In this document: positions 1 to 5,049 of the stretch, piece by piece
Layout of the letters: each line of letters begins with the position of its first letter
Position numbering within the stretch: the stretch's first letter is position 1
Assembly (NCBI GenBank): GCA_026388755.1
Contig: JAPLJE010000791.1
Coordinates: forward strand, 671-5,719
DNA from: Deltaproteobacteria bacterium
Lineage (GTDB): Bacteria; Desulfobacterota; Desulfobacteria; Desulfobacterales; Desulfatirhabdiaceae
DNA length: 5,049 nucleotides
Direction of reading: 5' to 3'
Position numbers and translations under genes: made by a program
Notes under the pieces: model-generated
What the model was told of the DNA's origin: nothing
The model's input: only the letters and a program-made list of their open reading frames with translations
Database searches by the model: none

Positions 1-413
1 AAAAATTTCTTGAAAAACGCTATGCTCCCGAAAACCTGTTCTCCGAGATGGCAAAAGACTTCAAGGACATGGGGTCTCACCTGAAAATGGCGCCCAAATG
101 GCTCCATGATATTCTGAAACAAACCGCGGCTGGAAAACAGCGGCTTGAGCTGCATCACAGCGGTTTTTCCAGCATGGATACCCAGATGGAAAAAGGCATC
201 AACCGGCTGACTATCGGCATTATCATTGCCGCATCCACCATTGCCGCATCCCTGATTCTGAATTCCTCTCAAAAAGTGCTGGAATTCTCCTTCAACCTGT
301 TTGGCCGGCAGACCCTCACCATTACCGGAATTCTGGGACTGACAGGTTATACGGTCGCTACAATTCTGGGCATCTGGCTAATATATTCGATATTTCGATC
401 CGGGAAAATGTGA
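1..413 (+). CDS. AarF/UbiB (ABC1) family atypical kinase, C-terminal fragment
   Basis: The reading frame is open from base 3, so the gene starts before the window; 136 residues and a TGA stop are visible. The fragment reads KFLEKRYAPENLF, then an amphipathic stretch, then LELHHSGF, then two hydrophobic helices (about visible residues 69-87 and 106-130), ending IFRSGKM. This order (RY.PENL, basic linker, 'LEHRG'-like strand, two C-terminal transmembrane helices, short basic tail) is typical of the end of bacterial UbiB/AarF proteins. The family has a protein-kinase-like fold, is membrane-anchored by these helices, and supports quinone biosynthesis or isoprenoid-lipid handling. The kinase motifs lie upstream, so activity cannot be judged. 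An anaerobe would more likely use menaquinone than ubiquinone, so I give no ubiB symbol. The gene converges with the minus-strand ATPase gene, 24 bases apart; no clear hairpin-plus-T terminator is seen in the gap. Confidence 0.85.
   Translation, partial: KFLEKRYAPENLFSEMAKDFKDMGSHLKMAPKWLHDILKQTAAGKQRLELHHSGFSSMDTQMEKGINRLTIGIIIAASTIAASLILNSSQKVLEFSFNLFGRQTLTITGILGLTGYTVATILGIWLIYSIFRSGKM
224..251 (+). repeat. 13-bp tandem direct repeat, period 15, in the UbiB-like gene
   Basis: CATTGCCGCATCC occurs at 224-236 and again at 239-251. In frame this encodes the repeated IAAS unit (IAAS-T-IAAS) in the first C-terminal transmembrane helix. It looks like a small in-frame duplication in a segment that tolerates length change; no other role is implied. 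Confidence 0.6.
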
Positions 414-437
414 GGGTAGGGATGACAGAGGTTTTAG

Positions 438-2747
438 CTATTTAATGCAGACTTTACGAACCTCAACCAGGTTGCAGCTTCCGCCAAAGATTTTTTCGAT
501 GCCATCCTGTTTAAGGGTCCTCATGCCATCTTTTATAGCCTGCTCCCGAAGTACTTCAATCCGGGTTTTGTGCTGAATTATCTCTTTGATGGCATCGGTT
601 CCCATCAGCAGTTCATGAATCCCCATCCTGCCGCGATACCCGGACTTGTTGCAAGCCTCGCAGCCCACAGGCCGATAAAGCTCCAGAGAATCCGTATAGG
701 GGATATTGATATTTCGGTAAAATTCATCCTGCCCATACTCTCGCACCAGTTCTTCAAATTCGGTTCGAGCGGGATGATAGGGTTTTTTACATTCTCTACA
801 TAGTTTTTTGACCAGGCGCTGCGCCAGAATACACAAAATTGCATCTGAAAAATTGAACGGATCCATCCCGAGGTTCAGCAACCGGGCGATACTTTCCGGA
901 GCACTGTTGGTATGAAGGGTTGAAAAAACCAGGTGACCGGTCAGTGATGCTTCTATGCAGATCTTTGCAGTCTCTTTGTCCCGCATTTCCCCAACCATGA
1001 TCACATCCGGATCTGCCCGCAAAAATGCCCGCATGGCAGCGGCAAAGTCCAGGCCGATTTTTGGCTTTACCTGAACCTGACGAAGCCCTTTCTGAGAAAT
1101 TTCAACAGGATCTTCCACAGTCCAGATTTTGGTTTCGGATTTGTTAATATACCCTAGAGCAGAATGCAGCGTGGTTGTTTTTCCGGAACCTGTCGGCCCG
1201 CACACAACAACAAGCCCGTATGGCATGGTAATAAAGCGGATAAAATTTTCCAGGTTTTGTTTTGAAAATCCCATCAAATTCAGGGAAATCGGCTTGTCCA
1301 CCCCAAGAAGACGAAGCACGACGTCTTCCATTCCCCCCTGGGTTGGAATCGTTGCAACGCGTACCTCGATATCCTTTCCGCTGAATTTTTTGAATTTGAT
1401 TTTTCCATCCTGAGGTTTGCGGTGTTCCGAGATATCCAGATCTGCCATAATCTTGATGCGCGACACAACAGCATTTCGATAATGGTAAGGGATGGTCTGA
1501 TAGATCTGGCAACTGCCATCTATTCGAATTCTGACCAAGGTATTTTCTTTGCCCGGACAGGGTTCGATATGTATATCCGAGGCCTTTCTCTCAATCGCAT
1601 CCAGAATGATCTTGTTAACCAGTTGCACCACAGCGCTGTCTTCTTCTCCAATGACAGGTTCCGTTTCCGCAGCCTCACTGTTTTCTGCCTGAAGTCTGGA
1701 GAGAATATCCTCTATCCCTACCGCCTGTTTTTCAGCATGGGTAAACAAGTCGATATAGCGAAAAATATCATCCTGCAACGCCACACAGTAGTGTATGTGC
1801 CCATCTTTATTAAAAATAGACTTGATTTCATTTGTCTTCTGAAGATCGGATGGATTGTCCATGGCAACAACTATCTTTCCATCTTCAATCCGCAGCGGAA
1901 CCCAGACATTATGGCGCATAAATGGCACTTTAACGCGTGAAAGCAGTTCGTCCGGAACCGGTGTATCGGGATTGAATTCAACAAAAGGGACTTTGAAGAA
2001 CTGACTCAGGGACCTGCCGATTGTTTGTTTGGGAATTTTAAGCTGGTTGTGCAATACCGATTCAATAGGCTCGCTGCCCTGACGCGCATCCAAAATGACT
2101 TTTCTCAGTTCATCCCGTGTCAAAACGCTGTTGTCAATGAGATAGTCGAACTTCGAATGCCGACGGTTGGACATTCGCTTCTGATTGAAAAAAGCGATGC
2201 CAAGAATCCTGCCGATTTCGTGGATAGACTGCTCATCCCTGGAAATGAAAAAACCGCCGGAATTGCGGTTTATCAACTGAATCACCCCCAGCAGTTCTTT
2301 ATGATGAGCAATGGGGCACGCCAGAACCTGCCGGGTTACGTAACCGGATTTTTGATCCCAGGTTCTGTCAAACCGCAGACAAGGATCGATACCGGCAAGT
2401 TCATGGTCATCATAAACATTTTTTACACGAATCAGTTTCTGCGTAAAGGCTGAAAACCCTGCGATGCTGTTGGGGGATACAGGAATACGAATCTCAGCAA
2501 TTTCATGTCCGGATTTATACCGGGAAACCAGTTCCTGATTCGGTTTATCAATCACATAGATGGTAATGCGTTCTGCATCAAAGAGTTTGATAATTTCATC
2601 TTTCAGATGAACCAGGATTTCATCCAGGTTCAAGGCTGAATGAATCCGATTTCCGATTTCCTGTAGTTTTCTGCGATATCCTACCTCTGCCTGAAGGTTT
2701 TGAAGCCTTGTATCATTTGTGCTGATTTTCTCAGAAGTCAATGACAT
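438..2747 (-). CDS. PilB/GspE-family type II secretion / type IV pilus-like ATPase with N-terminal GAF domain
   Basis: A 769-residue cytoplasmic hexameric-type assembly ATPase. In order: a GAF domain (about 27-190); an MshEN/GSPII_E N-terminal-like domain (about 205-338); an acidic linker; the N2D subdomain (about 367-480) with SDIHIEP and HRKPQDGKI; and the C-terminal ATPase. In the ATPase I see Walker A GPTGSGKT (517-524), Asp box TVEDPVE (543-549), Walker B DPDVIMVGEMRD with catalytic E587, and His box LTGHLVFSTLHTN (602-614). A zinc tetracysteine follows: C650/C653 and C696/C699. All core motifs are intact, so it should hydrolyse ATP to drive pilus or pseudopilus extension. The GAF end carries NR...F-x3-DE (N160, R161, F167, D171, E172), resembling the NKFDE signature of cyclic-nucleotide-binding GAF domains. 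The MshEN repeats lack the RLG-type residues, so c-di-GMP binding is doubtful. The ATG follows a GGGGAT sequence. Usual PilB/GspE proteins are about 500-570 residues; the excess is the GAF. No pilin, PilC/GspF or secretin gene is adjacent, so pilB versus gspE cannot be decided. It is the last gene of the minus-strand run. Confidence 0.93.
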   Translation of the reverse strand: MSLTSEKISTNDTRLQNLQAEVGYRRKLQEIGNRIHSALNLDEILVHLKDEIIKLFDAERITIYVIDKPNQELVSRYKSGHEIAEIRIPVSPNSIAGFSAFTQKLIRVKNVYDDHELAGIDPCLRFDRTWDQKSGYVTRQVLACPIAHHKELLGVIQLINRNSGGFFISRDEQSIHEIGRILGIAFFNQKRMSNRRHSKFDYLIDNSVLTRDELRKVILDARQGSEPIESVLHNQLKIPKQTIGRSLSQFFKVPFVEFNPDTPVPDELLSRVKVPFMRHNVWVPLRIEDGKIVVAMDNPSDLQKTNEIKSIFNKDGHIHYCVALQDDIFRYIDLFTHAEKQAVGIEDILSRLQAENSEAAETEPVIGEEDSAVVQLVNKIILDAIERKASDIHIEPCPGKENTLVRIRIDGSCQIYQTIPYHYRNAVVSRIKIMADLDISEHRKPQDGKIKFKKFSGKDIEVRVATIPTQGGMEDVVLRLLGVDKPISLNLMGFSKQNLENFIRFITMPYGLVVVCGPTGSGKTTTLHSALGYINKSETKIWTVEDPVEISQKGLRQVQVKPKIGLDFAAAMRAFLRADPDVIMVGEMRDKETAKICIEASLTGHLVFSTLHTNSAPESIARLLNLGMDPFNFSDAILCILAQRLVKKLCRECKKPYHPARTEFEELVREYGQDEFYRNINIPYTDSLELYRPVGCEACNKSGYRGRMGIHELLMGTDAIKEIIQHKTRIEVLREQAIKDGMRTLKQDGIEKIFGGSCNLVEVRKVCIK

Positions 2748-2761
2748 ACGATCCCCATCAT

Positions 2762-2776
2762 CCAGTTTGCAAATGG
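2762..2776. repeat. imperfect palindrome between the small membrane gene and the ATPase gene
   Basis: CCA-g-TTTGCAAA-TGG: two half sites meet at TTTGCAAA with one unpaired G. It lies in the 55-base gap (2748-2802), 14 bases upstream of the ATPase gene's ATG. There is no loop and no following T-run, so it is not a terminator; a protein-binding site is possible but a chance occurrence is equally plausible. I see no convincing separate promoter in this gap. Confidence 0.3.
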
Positions 2777-2802
2777 AGATTTATAGGCTATGAGTTACAA
2801 GT

Positions 2803-3042
2803 TTATGGAGAACGCATTTCGGTGTATTTTTTATAGGTATTTGCCAATTTTTTGATGCCGCCACCAATGAGCAATATACCCAGAAGATACAAACAAAAAT
2901 AGATAAATCCGATAACATCGGCAAATTGGGGTATGGCCTTGATCTGTGGCATGAGCTCTGGAATTCTGAAAAACATCCCGATACCTGCCAGAAAAAGGGC
3001 AATCCCCCAGATAAACTGCAAGGTGATCTTGTCTTTTGTCAT
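2803..3042 (-). CDS. small two-helix membrane protein, function unknown
   Basis: A 79-residue protein not recognised as any named family. It has a short charged start (MTKDK), a hydrophobic helix (about 8-26, containing IWGIALFLAGIGMFF), a connecting segment with several prolines (PELMPQIKAIPQ), a second helix (about 42-62, IYFCLYLLGILLIGGG), and a basic tail (KKLANTYKKYTE). The tail suggests both ends face the cytoplasm by the positive-inside rule. I chose the ATG at 3040-3042 because AGGA (3048-3051) sits five bases before it; the frame stays open upstream to 3222, but that part lies over the amrS 3' end and reads as non-membrane shadow sequence. It begins 7 bases after the amrS stop and its ribosome-binding site overlaps that stop, so its translation is probably coupled to amrS. 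Base composition is like its neighbours. Confidence 0.75.
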   Translation of the reverse strand: MTKDKITLQFIWGIALFLAGIGMFFRIPELMPQIKAIPQFADVIGFIYFCLYLLGILLIGGGIKKLANTYKKYTEMRSP

Positions 3043-3047
3043 AATCA

Positions 3048-3051
3048 TCCT
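3048..3051 (-). promoter_or_regulatory. ribosome-binding site of the small membrane gene, overlapping the amrS stop
   Basis: On the minus strand the sequence is TAGGATGATT followed by ATG. AGGA is spaced five bases from the ATG at 3042, while the in-frame ATG at 3048 would have no Shine-Dalgarno sequence. The AG of AGGA belongs to the TAG stop of amrS (3050-3052), an arrangement that suits termination-reinitiation coupling. Confidence 0.6.
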
Positions 3052-4072
3052 AAATGTGAGACATTTCAATTCCTGGAACCAACGCACTGCAGAACGTACA
3101 GCGGCTTTCCAGAATCCGGTTTTTTCGGATGGTAAATCCCCATCTTTCGATGAGCAGCTTCCCGCAGTGATGGCAATACGTGTTTTCACCATTATCGCCG
3201 GGAACATTTCCGGTATAAACATATTTCAAACCGGCATGAATACCGATTTCCCTGGCGTTAATCAAAGCGTTCACAGAGGTTGGCGGGCAATCGGTCAGTT
3301 TATATGTCGGATGAAAGCGGCTGATATGCCAGGGAGTGTCTGATCCAAGATCCGAGACGATAAAATCAGCCATTTCGGAAAGCTGGACAGGATCATCATT
3401 CATGCCGGGGATCAGCAGCGTTGTAATTTCAAGATGAATCCCCATTGATTTCATCAGTCTTAGGGTTTTCTGAACCGGCTTGAGGCTGGCGCCGCAAACT
3501 TCTTTATAGAATTTTTCATGAAAAGCCTTTAAATCCACGTTGGCGGCATCCAGATAAGGATGGATTTTCTCCAGCGCCTCAGGCGTCATATACCCGTTGG
3601 TCACAAATACGTTTCGAAGCCCTTTTTCATGAGCCAGTTTTGCCGTATCCAACACAAATTCAAAAAAAACCGTCGGCTCGGTATAGGTGTATGCAATGCT
3701 TCTGCAACCGGTTTTTTGCGCTTCGTCAAGAACCGACGACGAAGCGCAAAAGGTTCCAGCTATTTTTCCGTTCTGATCCGCAGGCATTCGAGAAATTTCA
3801 GCGTTTTGACAGAAACGGCATGAAAAATTACAGCCAACCGTTGCGATGGAATAGGACAAACTCCCGGGCATGAAGTGAAAAAATGGTTTTTTTTCAATCG
3901 GATCCACATGGCCAGCGATCAATCTGCCATAGACCAGCGTTTTTAAAATACCTCCCTGGTTTTCCCTGACACAGCATTTTCCCCGTTGGCCTTCGGATAT
4001 CACGCACCGGTGACTGCACAGATGGCACTGAACTTTCAAGTTCTTTAATGGTTCATACAGACAGGCTTTCAT
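3050..4072 (-). CDS. amrS: AmmeMemoRadiSam system radical SAM enzyme AmrS
   Basis: A 340-residue radical SAM protein (numbering from the ATG at 4072). It has an N-terminal cysteine-rich lead (C16-x2-C19-x3-C23 ... C33, in CHLCSHRCVISEGQRGKC), the conserved VYGR, then CNFSCRFC with C81, C85 and C88 as the CxxxCxxC ligands of the SAM-cleaving [4Fe-4S] cluster. Next come SIAYTYTEPTVFFE (about 126-139), VDLKAF, LEITTLLIPGMND and WHISRFHP, and a C-terminal zinc-ribbon-like set of four cysteines (C300/C303 and C325/C328). This order is characteristic of the AmmeMemoRadiSam radical SAM enzymes, which resemble pyruvate formate-lyase activases. The reaction and substrate of the family are not known to me. 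The start at 4072 is preferred because GGAGGG precedes it and MKACLYEPL aligns with usual family N-termini; an in-frame ATG at 4093 would add seven residues and begin one base after the methyltransferase stop. The AMMECR1 and Memo partners are not in the window. The gene contains a perfect 14-bp inverted repeat (3714-3751). Confidence 0.93.
   Translation of the reverse strand: MKACLYEPLKNLKVQCHLCSHRCVISEGQRGKCCVRENQGGILKTLVYGRLIAGHVDPIEKKPFFHFMPGSLSYSIATVGCNFSCRFCQNAEISRMPADQNGKIAGTFCASSSVLDEAQKTGCRSIAYTYTEPTVFFEFVLDTAKLAHEKGLRNVFVTNGYMTPEALEKIHPYLDAANVDLKAFHEKFYKEVCGASLKPVQKTLRLMKSMGIHLEITTLLIPGMNDDPVQLSEMADFIVSDLGSDTPWHISRFHPTYKLTDCPPTSVNALINAREIGIHAGLKYVYTGNVPGDNGENTYCHHCGKLLIERWGFTIRKNRILESRCTFCSALVPGIEMSHI
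3714..3751. repeat. perfect 14-bp inverted repeat with 10-nt loop inside amrS
   Basis: TTTTGCGCTTCGTC (3714-3727) and GACGAAGCGCAAAA (3738-3751) are exact reverse complements around a 10-base loop. Four more pairs form beyond a 4-base bulge (AACC 3706-3709 with GGTT 3752-3755). On the amrS message it covers codons for F108 to K120 (FCASSSVLDEAQK), between the Fe-S cysteine loop and the YTYTEPT motif. No T-run follows on either strand, so it is not an ordinary intrinsic terminator. Confidence 0.85.
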
Positions 4073-4075
4073 TGA

Positions 4076-4081
4076 CCCTCC
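4076..4081 (-). promoter_or_regulatory. ribosome-binding site deciding the amrS start
   Basis: The minus strand reads GGAGGGTCA directly before the ATG at 4072. This is the strongest Shine-Dalgarno match in the window, although the spacing (3-4 bases after the core) is short. The upstream ATG at 4093 has only a weak GGA in GGATAAA. Confidence 0.55.
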
Positions 4082-4094
4082 AATCGAATCCATT

Positions 4095-4841
4095 TTATCC
4101 AGGAACCGGGCCTGCAGTCCTTTTCGGCCGGTATTCCAGGGCCAGGGGCCTGGTTTTGAACCGGGGAACCAGAATTGCCACTATTCCCGCATAAGCCCCA
4201 AATGGACAGTTCTGCAAAAGTCTGGATTGCTCCATTCGATAAAACAGCCGCATCAGCGAGAGCGGAAAATGACATATGGTTCGCGAATCTATGGGAACAT
4301 CGCCGAGAAGCCGGCGCAAAACGCCTTTGATTTCCCCGATACTGAAATACTGCAACTGATCCTGAATGCTTTCAGATAATAAACCATTGATACGCCGACG
4401 ATATCCTTTCATCGCAAAGCGGTTCATTATTCCGATATAAACCTTGTCTTTTGCCACGCGACAGGCTTCTTCGATAACCGCTTCATAGTCATCAACAAAT
4501 TCCAAGGTGGAATTCAGGCAGACATAATGGAATGAATTGTCTTCAAAAGGCAGATCTTCGCCAGACCCCCGATGCAGATCCACCCGATGACCTACCTGGT
4601 GCTGGGCAATATCGAGCATATAGGGAGAGGGGTCAATACCGGTAACCTGCAGACCTTTTTCTATGAACGGGATCAGGCCGGATCCAGATCCACAACCGAC
4701 TTCCAGAACAAACTTACCCCTTAGAGGGTCAAGCATATCCATCATCAGCCGCTGCTCAAGCGCCTCTGTTCGTTTAATTTCCGGTCTTTTTGCCCACTGT
4801 TCGTAGGCTCTTGCAGTATGAAAGTCAAAAATATAGCTCAT
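4095..4841 (-). CDS. class I SAM-dependent methyltransferase (Methyltransf_11-like)
   Basis: A 248-residue soluble protein with a Rossmann-fold methyltransferase core. Motif I is VLEVGCGSGSG (45-55), the glycine-rich SAM-binding loop. GIDPSPYML (68-76) supplies the acidic residue D70 expected to bind the SAM ribose. SGEDLPFEDNSFHYV (93-107) holds E95-D96, which would contact the adenine, and leads into motif IV; EEACRVAKDKVYIGIMN follows as the next helix and strand. The N-terminus (FDFHTARAYEQWAKRPE) is the usual lead helix of this family and supports the ATG at 4841 as the true start even though no Shine-Dalgarno sequence precedes it. The C-terminal half (about 140-248) probably forms the substrate lid; it ends in a proline- and arginine-rich tail. 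The substrate cannot be read from sequence: quinones, lipids and small metabolites are all possible. It is the first gene of the minus-strand run; its stop is 22 bases from the preferred amrS start, so it may act with AmrS. Confidence 0.88.
   Translation of the reverse strand: MSYIFDFHTARAYEQWAKRPEIKRTEALEQRLMMDMLDPLRGKFVLEVGCGSGSGLIPFIEKGLQVTGIDPSPYMLDIAQHQVGHRVDLHRGSGEDLPFEDNSFHYVCLNSTLEFVDDYEAVIEEACRVAKDKVYIGIMNRFAMKGYRRRINGLLSESIQDQLQYFSIGEIKGVLRRLLGDVPIDSRTICHFPLSLMRLFYRMEQSRLLQNCPFGAYAGIVAILVPRFKTRPLALEYRPKRTAGPVPG
4136..4172 (-). repeat. overlapping, mutually exclusive short inverted repeats near the methyltransferase 3' end
   Basis: CCAGG(g)CC at 4136-4143 pairs with GGCCTGG at 4147-4153 (seven pairs, one bulge, three-base loop). 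CTGGTT at 4150-4155 pairs with AACCAG at 4167-4172 (six pairs, 11-base loop). The two share 4150-4153, so only one can form at a time. They lie about 65-100 bases upstream of the amrS start on the transcript. Either could be chance in GC-rich coding sequence. Confidence 0.3.
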
Positions 4842-4850
4842 AAGAGCTAT
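4833..4850. repeat. perfect 7-bp palindrome with 4-base centre over the methyltransferase start codon
   Basis: ATAGCTC (4833-4839) and GAGCTAT (4844-4850) are exact reverse complements around ATAA. The ATG start codon (4841-4839) has its A and T in the centre and its G in one arm. The palindrome also overlaps the last two bases of the candidate -10 element. As DNA it is placed where a repressor would block transcription; as RNA it could sequester the start codon. A 7-bp match of this kind is not rare by chance, so the position is the main argument. Confidence 0.5.
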
Positions 4851-4877
4851 TATGAAAAAAAAAGAGGGTTAAATCAA
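4849..4877 (-). promoter_or_regulatory. candidate sigma70-type promoter of the four-gene minus-strand run
   Basis: On the minus strand TTGATT (4877-4872, four of six bases matching TTGACA) and CATAAT (4854-4849, five of six matching TATAAT) are separated by exactly 17 bases, which include a run of nine T. Transcription would start near 4841-4843, at or just before the ATG. That fits the lack of a ribosome-binding site before the methyltransferase and suggests a leaderless or nearly leaderless message. Confidence 0.45.
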
Positions 4878-5049
4878 GGAAAATCCCGGAAGGGTCGAAT
4901 CCTCGATCAAGGCTGAAATTAAGGAATTCATCTTTCAGTGAAGTTTTTCCTGAAAGCCTGAACAACCCCGTGACACCGGCAGGCAGTGCTCAGGAGAATG
5001 GATTCGGGAAACTGCTGCACTGCAATGAGTGTATTGAACAATGCACCCG
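4878..5049. other. right end of window, no gene assigned
   Basis: Three partial reading frames run off the edge and none is recognisable. On the minus strand a frame is open from 5047 to a TGA at 4928-4930 and would be the last 39 residues of an upstream gene (ending QAFRKNFTER). On the plus strand a frame is open from 4856 to the edge and ends HCNECIEQCT, a cysteine pattern that could be an iron-sulfur or zinc site, but it has no ATG. Another plus frame starts with ATG at 4998 behind AGGAG and encodes MDSGNCCTAMSVLNNAP to the edge. A 7-bp inverted repeat (CTTTCAG 4932-4938, CTGAAAG 4950-4956) is also present. The choice needs sequence beyond the window. Confidence 0.3.

Larger units (their letters stand above)
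438..4841 (-). other. predicted operon: methyltransferase - amrS - small membrane protein - GAF/PilB-like ATPase
   Basis: Four genes share the minus strand with gaps of 22 (or 1), 7 and 55 bases and no hairpin-plus-T terminator between them. The first three are close enough for coupled translation. The 55-base gap before the ATPase gene is the weakest link, but I see no good promoter there. Co-transcription is inferred from spacing only. Confidence 0.55.

Noticed and set aside
129..173. Nine-bp inverted repeat GCTGGAAAA / TTTTCCAGC in the UbiB-like gene.
   Set aside because: The 27-base spacing and length are within what chance would give in a window of this size.
1307..1328. Seven-bp inverted repeat GAAGACG / CGTCTTC in the ATPase gene.
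   Set aside because: Repeats of this length with short loops are expected several times by chance in 5 kb.
1422..1940. A 172-residue plus-strand open frame opposite the ATPase gene.
   Set aside because: It is wholly antisense to conserved PilB/GspE coding sequence, has no recognisable domain and reads as a shadow frame. The same applies to the plus-strand frames at 570-803, 1129-1413, 2025-2453, 2933-3343 and 3560-3873.
3043..3222. A longer version of the small membrane gene starting at 3222 (139 residues).
   Set aside because: The extra 60 residues lie over the amrS zinc-ribbon end in another frame, and the Shine-Dalgarno sequence points to the ATG at 3042.
4854..4900. A nine-T run on the minus strand (4863-4855) as an intrinsic terminator of an upstream gene.
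   Set aside because: Only a weak GGG/CCC pairing with a long loop precedes it; the run fits better as the spacer of the candidate promoter.
4890..4904. GGGTCGAATCC resembles the T-arm of a tRNA.
   Set aside because: It lacks one base of the usual GGTTCGAATCC and no matching acceptor, D-arm or anticodon arm is found around it.
1..5049. CRISPR arrays, insertion sequences, phage or toxin-antitoxin genes.
   Set aside because: No regularly spaced repeats, transposase-like frames, terminal repeats or target-site duplications were seen; base composition looks even across the window.

Overview
The window reads like a moderate-GC Gram-negative anaerobe, most likely of the deltaproteobacterial/Desulfobacterota type. 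This is an inference from the company of genes: a GAF-fused PilB/GspE-like ATPase, an AmmeMemoRadiSam-type radical SAM enzyme and an AarF/UbiB-family protein. No rRNA or other taxonomic marker is present.

Layout: the first 413 bases (+ strand) hold the 3' end of an AarF/UbiB (ABC1) atypical kinase, with its paired C-terminal membrane helices. It converges, with a 24-base gap, on a run of four tightly spaced minus-strand genes that fills almost all the rest. Read 5' to 3' on the minus strand these are: a class I SAM-dependent methyltransferase (4841-4095), the radical SAM enzyme AmrS (4072-3050), a 79-residue two-helix membrane protein of unknown function (3042-2803), and a 769-residue PilB/GspE-family ATPase with an N-terminal GAF domain (2747-438). 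Gaps are 22 (or 1), 7 and 55 bases and no convincing terminator lies between them, so one transcript is likely. The final 208 bases (4842-5049) carry a candidate promoter for this run and otherwise no gene I can assign.

How the genes might work together is not clear from known biology. AmrS normally belongs with AMMECR1 and Memo proteins, neither of which is in the window. The PilB-like ATPase has no pilin, PilC/GspF or secretin gene beside it. The ATPase is notable for a GAF domain with an NKFDE-like signature (N160-R161, F167, D171-E172), as in cyclic-nucleotide-binding GAF domains, followed by a degenerate MshEN-type domain and a full set of Walker A, Asp box, Walker B, His box and tetracysteine motifs.

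The most striking non-coding-type signals are a perfect 14-bp inverted repeat buried inside amrS (3714-3751), and a sigma70-like promoter placed so close to the methyltransferase start that the mRNA could be leaderless, with a perfect palindrome centred on the predicted start of transcription and translation.
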